Assembly: GCA_963853835.1 (NCBI GenBank)
Contig: OY970820.1
Span: 81,588,909 to 81,652,908 of the forward strand
DNA: 64,000 nt
From: Calendula officinalis
Lineage: Eukaryota; Streptophyta; Magnoliopsida; Asterales; Asteraceae
Reading direction: 5' to 3'
The translations under genes were made by a program, and so were the position numbers. Shown here in pieces: positions 56,708-64,000 of this stretch. The notes below the pieces were generated by a model that was not told where the DNA came from, did not search any database, and saw only the letters and a list, made by a program, of their open reading frames with translations. Position 1 is the first letter of the stretch. Each line of letters opens with the position of its first letter.

Positions 56708-56777
56708 AGAAGAAGACCTTGCAGCCTGTAGCTTATTTTGTTTAGTTTCTCTTTGTGATTGTTTTGTTATCATTAGA

Positions 56778-56788
56778 TAGGGGGAGAT
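56778..56788 (+). promoter_or_regulatory. Polypurine tract of Copia-4
   Basis: TAGGGGGAGAT directly before the 3' LTR. Confidence 0.85.
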
Positions 56789-57285
56789 TGTTAAGGCAAA
56801 AAGCCTTGCCCCTTTTGGATCTTAAGATAACAAAACAACCTAGACTAGCTTTGATTAATATGTAGAATAATATAGCTAAGTTTAGGTCTGATACTGAGTG
56901 ATCAGTATTGGAACTCAGTATCAGCACTCAGTATCAGATAGTGATACTGAGTAGAAGGACTGAGTGATACTCAGTATAGTAACGGACTAAGATCAAATCC
57001 CTTGATCTTAGTCATTTCCCTAACTTAGTCCTTCGGTTACTCCTTTGCTCATTATGTAAGATCTCTATAAACATTATAAATAGAGATCATCTTGCAAAGG
57101 AGTACTTACCAATTCACTTTACACTTTCATATCTTTGTAATTGATCAGTGGTCTTGTTATTCCGCAACAAGCCACACTTAGTGGATTTATACATTGACTA
57201 TATTCTTGTGTTATCACGCTAATATTTCTCTAAGTATAATATTCTATCAATTTACATTATAAACCAGGGTTGTTGTGACTTAACA
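56789..57285 (+). repeat. 3' LTR of Copia-4
   Basis: 497 bp, ends TGTTAAGG and CTTAACA. A TATA box TATAAATA lies at 57075-57082. Between 56888 and 56985 there are eight direct or inverted copies of the GATACTGAGT / ACTCAGTATC word, which may be enhancer sites. Confidence 0.9.
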
Positions 57286-59838
57286 TCAGCGACTTGTGAT
57301 ATAGCAGCAGTTGATCGATATCACACATGTGCAGCTCATCAGCCCGTTGGAAGGAACGCTTCTTCTTCTCCAGATAACAAAAGCCATAGATAGGTTCTTT
57401 TACGATCATCCCAGGGACAAAGTCTACTCCCGTGGGATGTCTTTTGTGATGTTGAGTCTTGGTCGTTTGGCAAATATGATTGAGGACCCAACATCAAGTG
57501 TTCTGGAGTCAGCAAAAGGGTCAGGAAGAACGGACTTACGTTTTTCCCTTCTTGCTGAGGAGCCTTCACCAGCAGGTTCTCTGACAGCAACTTCTTGTGA
57601 GTCAAGAAATTCAGCAGGTATGCGATTTGCCAACTCAGGAGCGGTTCTCCTGATATTGTCGCATAGACCCTTGAAGATACTGATTGCGACTTTGATCGCA
57701 CTTTGCAAATCTGTTATGGAGTCAGATTGTTGTGCAGATTTGGAAGCTGTCAGTAACTCATATCAGTCAGCATAGCTGAGGTGAGTACTGATTTTATTCA
57801 GAGGTAGCCTTTCAGCAGCCATGTATCCTCCAGCTCTGGTTATTTTTACTTCAGATGGAGAACTGGAAGAGAGCTTGGGTGCTCTTACGCTGGTGATTTT
57901 TGCTTCGAGCCTACGTTGACCAAGAACTTTGTTGAACAACTTAATGTTCTCAGCTCTTTGGGCCTCAACTTTTTGATACAGCTCTTCTTGAGTTTTTCTT
58001 TGAAGGGCAACAGCTGCAGCAAGATTTGTTGCGGTTCCAGCTTCCTTTAATAGGAGAGCTGTAATCACATCAGAATTAGGCTCCCCCTCAGCAGGTGGAG
58101 GAATCTCCTGTATGATAGGCTGAGGATTTTGGATTGGCGGGACTTGGACTTGTGGGCCCTCAACTGATCCAAAAGAGTAAACGAATTTGACTTCAGTTGA
58201 GGCTTCTCCTGTCCTGAGGTCTTGAGTAGCAGTGAGTGTTGGTTGAATGATGATCTCACCTGCTGAAGTGGTTACCTCAGGTGTTTCAGTAGTGACGAGT
58301 GTTGTTTGAATTGGGGTCTCGTCTACTGAAACGTCTTCTGCTTCTGTCATTCCAGCAGAGGTGAAAGGTGGAGAATTGGGGTTTTCACCGGCTGGAATGT
58401 CTTCAGTATTGGCTCCAACAGCAGAGGTGATTTAGGTTATGAAAATCTTTGTTCACCTTGGTTTTCACCTGCTGAAGTGGCCTCTTTCTCCCCCTCAGAG
58501 AGTGCCCGAAGAAGAGGGGTACTCTCTGGTGCTGAAGCAGGATGGACAACAGCGGCAACCTCATTTAGCTTTGCAAGAATGAGGTTAAGAGTGCCTTGGA
58601 GACCAGCGACTTGGGAAGTCAGCGAGCTGACTTCAGTCTCCAATTTGTCCAATCTTGTGGACACAGCAGAAGCAGACCCCTCAATAGCCTTAGAAAGATG
58701 GCTATGAGTGTGGGTCAGTAGAGACTCTTGCTTTGCTTGTGCAAGAGCCAGTCGATCGGAAGCTGGTGGAAGAGGAGACACCTTGGAGGTCAAGGTATCT
58801 AGCTGTCGTGCGACTTCACCTTCTGTGGTCCGAGCTTCGGAGAGAAGCTTGTCCTTTTCGACTCAGTCAGATTCACGAAGGGAGTTTAACTCTCGATGAA
58901 TATACTTTTTGAGAGTGTTGAGCTCGCTTGTGTTGGAGCGAATCTGATCAGCAAGAAGAACCAGATAAGGAGTCTGAGAGTGAACCACATCATGCAGAGA
59001 AGTTATGATGGAAGAGAGGTTCTCAGCAGTTTGGGAAAACTTTTTGGAGCATCCCTGCGAAGGGTGTCCATCTGCTGACTCAGTCTGGCCATCCCATGTC
59101 GAATTTGGGATGATACAACTCTAGACATCAGAGCAGTAGCGGCTCTGATGGGAATGCTTCCTCCAGCTTTGCTGGATTCAGCATGGGACACTTGGACGCT
59201 TTGGGAGAGGTGGTACGGCATGTCTCCAGCTGGATGGTAACCTCAGCTGTGGAAGTGGATGTTCCTGAGTTTGGAGGAATTGCTCCTACGGGATACTCAG
59301 AAACTATGGGGGGTGGGTTGGGTCCAACTGAAACTTCTGGGGTTATAATAGAAGTGCCGTCATCAGCTGTCAAAACAAGATGAAGCTCAGAATGTTCTTC
59401 TTCAGAGGACGAATAGTAGGACTGAATAAAATCATCAGTCGACTCAAACATTAAATGAAATGTTGTTTGGGTCTCTGGAGCTTCGGTCTCACCAGCCGGC
59501 GATACTGGTATAGAGACTGGAGGAAGAGTTCCTCGGGGTGGTGTGTTAGCTGCCTCACAGCTCTGTTGGCGACTACGTTCGCGATCATTGGCAGCTGGGG
59601 TGAGTGCCTCAGTAACAACTTGGTTTAAAGTTGTCTCTTCATCGGCGGTGGTGGTTTCCTCGATCACCTGCTGGTTTAAGCCGGTGACGTTGTGGGAAAC
59701 AGAAGGGTCAGCTTCAAGATTGACTTGGTTTCCAGTCAATCTATCATCAGCTGTAGACTCAGAAAGTGATGAAGAAGTTGTGGGTGGTGTGTGTGCAGCT
59801 GTCGAGAGACTGAGGTTGGGTTGAGCCGAAAACTTCAC
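57286..59838 (-). pseudogene. Copia-2 env-like gene, broken C-terminal part
   Basis: Minus-strand pieces in successive frames: 59838-59128 (Thr/Pro-rich), 59221-59003 (helix RAATALMSRVVSSQIRHGMARL), 58793-58437 (helical STRLDKLETEVSSLTSQVAGL), 58350-57763 and 57708-57424. Together they give the coiled-coil and linker half expected after the N-terminal domain. Frameshifts and stops separate them. The break between this region and the preceding frame lies at a 17-bp direct repeat TCGAGAGACTGAGGTTG (59802 and 59849, 47 bp apart, not a multiple of three). Confidence 0.65.
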
Positions 59839-61334
59839 CAGCAGTCTATCGAGAGACTGAGGTTGCTTGTGCGCAGAGGTTTGGAGCCGGCACTAACTCC
59901 TAAAGAACGAAATTGCCGTTTTGAAGTCTGCTGACTTGTTGAGAAATCAGCAGAGAGAGGATGAAAGGGAAGGAGGATGTGACCAGCCGAGAGTGTTCGA
60001 CTAGGAACTCCGATGGTTGGTGGAGTTCCTTGAGAAACACTGTAAAAGTGAAAATAAGAAGGATTGCTCTCAGCAGCTGACATAACTTCTGATCGTAATC
60101 CCTCCAATCTGGGACTCGAGTGAGTGCCCAGAGGATCCCGGCTGAATCTCGATGATGCTGCTGTCGCCAGCTCAACATCATCAATTACCACCTCATCTCC
60201 ACGGGTAGCAGGCCTCCTTATCTCCAGCAGAGGAGAAAAAGGAAGTAGAGACGTGGGAGAAGATGATAAAAAGAATGAAGAAGAAGGAGAGCAATCAGCG
60301 GTTCGCTTAACTCGCTTCTTCACCATCAGAGGAGGAACATCTGCATCAGCAGAATCCTCATTCTCAGGGACTGAGATCCCTGTTGAGGTGGTGGTTTTCC
60401 CATCAGCAGCTGTGGATGGTCGCCCAGTTGAGGGAAAACTCTTCATATGAGAAGAGGACATACCTTCTTGTAGGGCTGATTCCTTCGATGTTGCGCCCTC
60501 CTTTCGATCCCTTCTGGATCTGACTCGATCATCAATGATCTTCAGCATGTACGAGGTGAGAGGAAAAGCCTTTTCATCATCCTTCTTTTGGAAGATGATG
60601 TTGGAGATGGAACGGACCATCACCGATTCCCCTGGAACGTCTTCATAATCGATCTCCAGCTTTTCAAGCATCACATGTGCGATGCACAATGTGAAAAACC
60701 GAAGATAGGGAATATGATTTCCCTTACTTTTCAGCTTGGCCTTGACCTCCTCGTACACCAGTTTCCCATAGTCGATCCGCTGACCGGTGACTAGGGCTTC
60801 AGCAAAGACTTGCATGCTGGAGTTGCACTGGTTGTGAGACCCGGTGTTGCCGCCTATACCCTGAATGATGTGGGTAAAGAAATAGGCCCAGGGTCTCGTC
60901 AGCTGAGACTTCTTGAAGATCTGCACCTTGTCTTCTTCATATTCTAATCTGTATCCAGTGATACGGATTAGGTTCTCTTTAGCTTCATCAGCATATTTTG
61001 TCTGCTGATATTTCTCTCCAGGTTGCAGATACTCGAATCCGCAAGCGGTTCGGAAATCATCGATAGTAATGGTGATTTGATGATTTCCCACATGCGCAGT
61101 GATGTTGTCTCCAGAAACGGAGGCAGACATCCAGAAATCACGCAAGAGTTCTATGTTACTCTTGGTGAATCTTGTAAATGCACCACTGATAGGGAAATGG
61201 CGCACAAACGTCCCGACCGGTCGATAAAGCTCGACAAGGTCCTTCGGTGGGGAAGTGTTGGCTACAAGGTTTGAGTTCTGAGAGAACTCAATGGCAGCCC
61301 TAGTAAGGGTGACTTTTGAAGCTTTCTTCGACAT
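59835..61334 (-). CDS. Copia-2 env-like protein, N-terminal part
   Basis: Open frame of 499 codons from ATG 61334. The first 270 residues form a globular domain (LVELYRPVGTFVRHFPISGAF, LLRDFWMSA, IDDFRTACGFE, RPWAYFFTHIIQG) with the same layout as the N-terminus of the Copia-4 env-like protein, followed by a Ser/Thr-rich tail with a basic patch KKRVKRT. No signal peptide or membrane segment is seen. It lies between RNase H and the 3' LTR, the SIRE env-like position. The end (NLSLSIDCW) is likely altered by the frameshift described for the next piece. Confidence 0.7.
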   Translation of the reverse strand: MSKKASKVTLTRAAIEFSQNSNLVANTSPPKDLVELYRPVGTFVRHFPISGAFTRFTKSNIELLRDFWMSASVSGDNITAHVGNHQITITIDDFRTACGFEYLQPGEKYQQTKYADEAKENLIRITGYRLEYEEDKVQIFKKSQLTRPWAYFFTHIIQGIGGNTGSHNQCNSSMQVFAEALVTGQRIDYGKLVYEEVKAKLKSKGNHIPYLRFFTLCIAHVMLEKLEIDYEDVPGESVMVRSISNIIFQKKDDEKAFPLTSYMLKIIDDRVRSRRDRKEGATSKESALQEGMSSSHMKSFPSTGRPSTAADGKTTTSTGISVPENEDSADADVPPLMVKKRVKRTADCSPSSSFFLSSSPTSLLPFSPLLEIRRPATRGDEVVIDDVELATAASSRFSRDPLGTHSSPRLEGLRSEVMSAAESNPSYFHFYSVSQGTPPTIGVPSRTLSAGHILLPFHPLSADFSTSQQTSKRQFRSLGVSAGSKPLRTSNLSLSIDCW

Positions 61335-61836
61335 TTTTGGAAGAGAGAAGAAATATAAAAGCTTGAAAGAGAGGGTTTTTGAGAGAGTGTTTTGGGAGTG
61401 ATGAGGATGAAGTGAGGAAGATGAGTGGGTATTTATAGGGGGTTTTTGGGACGGTTTGGGTAAATATTTGAATTTAAACCGGGTTAATTATGGATAGTTG
61501 TAACCCAACTATAGACATGTTGGTTATCGTGCAAAGGTGGGTGTTGGATGTGACAGAGAGGGGTAGTGGAGTCATTTCTTGTGTCAGGGTGTCTTGTCTC
61601 ACATAAATGCCAAATATTTCCACTCGAGTGGAAATATTCGCCATAGAAAACGTATGGATAGGGATAAAAGATGCCTTTATATGGAGAACCAAACGTTTTA
61701 ACTTATAAAACACGATAAGTTATCATTTAAGATATTTTATTCTGCTGACTGATGAATTCAAAACAGTTTTAGTCAGCTGAATGTACTAAGTAACAAGGTG
61801 AACTCATCAGCTGCTGATAGTACTTCAGTAGTTGAT
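61335..61836 (-). other. Spacer between pol and env-like gene of Copia-2
   Basis: Non-coding; contains CAGCTGA words and, on the minus strand, CACCCTATAAATACC-like text near 61438 that could be a TATA box for the env-like gene. Confidence 0.45.
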
Positions 61837-62962
61837 TTAAGTATTCAACATACCCAGCTCGCTGATCAAAAAATTGAATCGTTTTTCATCTAAAGGCTTA
61901 GTGAATAAATCAGCTAGCTGAAGGTCTGTTGAAATAAAATGAAGTTCAACGTCACCTTGTTCAATGTGATCTCTAATGAAATGATACCTTATGTCGATAT
62001 GCTTGGTTCTTGAGTGAAGAACTGGGTTGTTGCTGATTGCAATAGCACTTGTGTTATCACAGTAGATAGGAACTTTGCAGAAGTTCATATCAAAATCAAC
62101 AAGCTGATTCTTCATCCAAAGGACTTGAGCACAGCAGCTTCCAGCAGCAACGTATTCTGCTTCAGCTGTGGAGGTATAGACAGTACTTTGTTTCTTGCTT
62201 GTCCAGCTGACTAGCTTTCCTCCAAGCAGCTGACATCCTCCAGTTGTGCTCTTTCTATCCATTTTGCAACCTGCAAAGTCTGAATCTGAATAGCCAATTA
62301 GATCAAACCCGGAGTCTTTGGCATACCAAACACCTAGGCTTGGAGTACCCTTAAGGTACCTCAAAATTCTTTTAGCAGCTATTAGGTGAGATTTTTTAGG
62401 ATCAGCTTGATACCTAGCATACATGCAAGTAGCAAACATAATATCTGGTCTACTGGCGGTGAGATAGAGTAACGATCCAATGATTCCTCTATAGAATGTG
62501 ACATCAACTGATTTCCCAGTTATGTCAGCATCTAGGTTGTTTGGAGGAGCCATTGGAGTTTTCATGGATGATGATGAATTCATATCAAATTTCTTTAAAA
62601 GATCTTTGATATATTTTTCTTGATTTATAAAAATTCCATTTTTAGATTGCTTAACTTGTAAGCCAAGAAAATACGTTAATTCACCCATCATACTCATCTC
62701 ATACTTTGTAGACATAAGCTTTGAAAAACGTCTACAAAGTTTTTCATCAGTAGCACCAAAAATTATGTCATCCACATAAATTTGAACAAGAATGATATCA
62801 CCTTTGATTTTGCGAATGAATAAGGTCTTATCAATCTTTCCCCTGGTGAAATCATTTGCTATGAGGAACGTGGAGAGTGTATCATACCATGCACGAGGAG
62901 CTTGTTTCAACCCATACAGCGCCTTATCCAGTTTAAACACATAGTCTAAATACTTAGGATTA
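61837..62962 (-). pseudogene. Copia-2 reverse transcriptase C-terminal part and RNase H
   Basis: The frame enters with PKYLDYVFKLDKALYG and holds the catalytic YVDDIIFGA, the thumb region and RNase H (STAEAEYVAAGSCC), ending near 61837 (LISELGMLNT). The front of reverse transcriptase, including the first catalytic aspartate of DVKSAFLNG, is missing. The join at about 62958-62971 contains GATTAGATCAATTG, which also occurs at 63049-63062. Confidence 0.88.
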
Positions 62963-63437
62963 GATCAATTGCTAAGAAACAAGACCATAAGCAGAGATTA
63001 CATGACGCTTTACTTCTTGTGACAACTTCTTGCTGTGGATCTCCAATGATTAGATCAATTGGATGTTCTGAGGTCCACTTTGATTGAGGAACACCTGTAG
63101 AAGAGGAAGATTCAGCAGAATTAGATTCTTGTTGAGCGGCTGACTGCTCAGCAGGATGAATTACTTCATTTCGAAAGGATCTTCTTGAAGTATGAAGAGG
63201 CGGCTTTGAGATAGCCTTTGATGATGCTCTAGATGTTGGAATTTCTTGTTGAACAGCTGCAATATCTACAAGATATGTAGGGGCATCATGGAACGTCTCA
63301 TCTGATTCATTTATGGGAACATCAAAGAGATTTAAAGCATCGGAGAATGCTTCAGCTGTATCATCAGGAGATGGTTCAGTTGATCTCTGAAATGCATCGG
63401 ACGAGTCAGCAGAGGTGGGGTTCATTGCCTTTGAGTG
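62963..63437 (-). pseudogene. Copia-2 linker between integrase and reverse transcriptase
   Basis: Same frame as the integrase part, separated from it by an in-frame TAA at 63440-63438. Ser/Asp-rich, then KWTSEHPIDLIIGDPQQEV and CNLCLWSCF, the usual approach to reverse transcriptase, where it is broken by the deletion. Confidence 0.8.
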
Positions 63438-64000
63438 TTATTCAAAAGTAACATATATGGACTCTTCCAATGTTTGTCTTCTTTTGTTGAAAACTCTATA
63501 TGCCTTGGATAAAGTGGAATATCCCAAGAAAATGGCTTCATCAGCTTTAGGGTCAAACTTACTTAGCTGATCTCGTGTGTTTAACACAAAACACACACAA
63601 CCAAACACATGAAAGAAACCGATGAAAGGTTTCCTTTGACGAAAAATCTCATAAGAAGTCTTCTTGTGTCTCTTCACGTAGAGAGACCTATTTTGAGTAA
63701 AACAAGTTGTGTTAACAGCTTCTCCCCAAAATTGCTTAGGCATGTTTGACTCAGCAAGCATTGTTCTTGCAGCTTCTATTAGGGTTCTGTTTCTTCTTTC
63801 AGCAACACCATTTTGTTTAGGTGTTCTAGTAGCTGAGAAGTTTTGGGAGATCCCAACATCTGAACAGAAGTCTTCTAAAGTCTTGTTCCTGAATTCAGTT
63901 CCATTGTCTGATCTCAACATCTTGACTCTAGACCCATTTAGAAGTTCCATCCTTTTGATGAACTTGATAATCTCTTCAGCTGCATCGCTTTTGTGGCGAA
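63438..64000 (-). pseudogene. Copia-2 integrase, cut by the window edge
   Basis: Frame open from the window edge (RHKSDAAEEIIKFIKRME) to the TAA at 63440-63438. It contains the second and third integrase acidic residues in LRSDNGTEF and NGVAERRNRT, then AVNTTCFTQNRS and the C-terminal KFDPKADEAIFLGYS. The first aspartate and zinc region lie beyond 64000. Confidence 0.85.

Larger units (their letters stand above)
46491..57285 (+). mobile_element. Copia-4: 5'-truncated SIRE-like Copia element with env-like gene
   Basis: Plus-strand element that lacks its 5' LTR, primer site and first part of gag. Remaining order: gag, protease, integrase, RT, RNase H, env-like gene, purine tract, 3' LTR (56789-57285). 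The extra gene after pol and the large gag with long C-terminal region mark the SIRE type. The right flank TCAGC (57286-57290) would be half of its target duplication in Copia-2. Confidence 0.92.
18983..64000 (-). mobile_element. Copia-2: outer SIRE-like Copia element, interrupted and cut by the window edge
   Basis: Minus-strand element in three pieces: 3' LTR and 3' end (18983-19437 and 36612-37378), then env-like and pol regions (57286-64000). The order on its own strand is integrase, RT, RNase H, env-like gene, purine tract, LTR; an extra gene after pol is the SIRE-type layout. Insertions of Gypsy-1 and of the Gypsy-2/Copia-4 block account for the gaps. It is dead: a stop follows the integrase, the front of RT is deleted, and the env-like frame is broken. 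Its 5' LTR and gag lie beyond position 64000. Confidence 0.88.

Noticed and set aside
57311..57775. 154-codon plus-strand frame
   Set aside because: Antisense to the Copia-2 env-like coding pieces and overlapping the frame that fits that gene better.

Overview
This is plant nuclear DNA, most likely from a eudicot and plausibly from Asteraceae; the family guess rests only on the general look of the repeats. The support for a plant nuclear genome is two intron-bearing plant genes, a nuclear-type tRNA-Leu, MITEs, a gene-capturing Mutator-like element, and nested Copia and Gypsy LTR retrotransposons.

Positions 1-18982 form a gene island. It holds a nine-exon S-nitrosoglutathione reductase gene (class III alcohol dehydrogenase, + strand, 1393-3483) with a palindromic MITE upstream. 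A tRNA-Leu(CAG) follows at 4422-4502. Next is a small host gene for a probable tail-anchored protein, cut in two by a very young Copia element (Copia-1, 5064-13030). The target duplication CATCC flanks it, and the host frame resumes exactly beyond it. A four-exon Aux/IAA auxin repressor gene (- strand, 13695-14714) lies tail to tail with the split gene. The rest is intergenic DNA with a hAT-type MITE and degenerate repeats.

Positions 18983-64000 are nested retroelements. The outer element, Copia-2, is a SIRE-like element on the - strand. It has its 3' LTR at 18983-37118 and its env-like and pol regions at 57286-64000, and it runs off the window. Its LTR is split by Gypsy-1, a chromodomain-type Ty3 element (19438-36606, TSD AAATG). 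The 3' LTR of Gypsy-1 is in turn split by Copia-3 (27867-35768, TSD AAACT), which has a full-length open gag-pol and two LTRs identical by eye. The internal part of Copia-2 is interrupted by Gypsy-2 (37379-46490), a decayed Ty3 element carrying a Pack-MULE (42996-44442, 9-bp TSD, about 145-bp TIRs). The Pack-MULE has captured the 5' end of an extra-large G protein (XLG) gene. Gypsy-2 is fused by a deletion-type junction to Copia-4 (46491-57285), a 5'-truncated SIRE-like element on the + strand. The env-like gene of Copia-4 appears to contain a spliceosomal intron.

The order of events follows from the nesting. Copia-2 inserted first, then Gypsy-1, Gypsy-2 and Copia-4. The Pack-MULE entered Gypsy-2, a deletion joined Gypsy-2 to Copia-4, and Copia-3 and Copia-1 came last. 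Only GSNOR, the Aux/IAA gene and the tRNA look like intact host genes. Copia-3 is the only element with no visible coding defect. All positions and comparisons were made by reading the sequence; no alignments or database searches were run.
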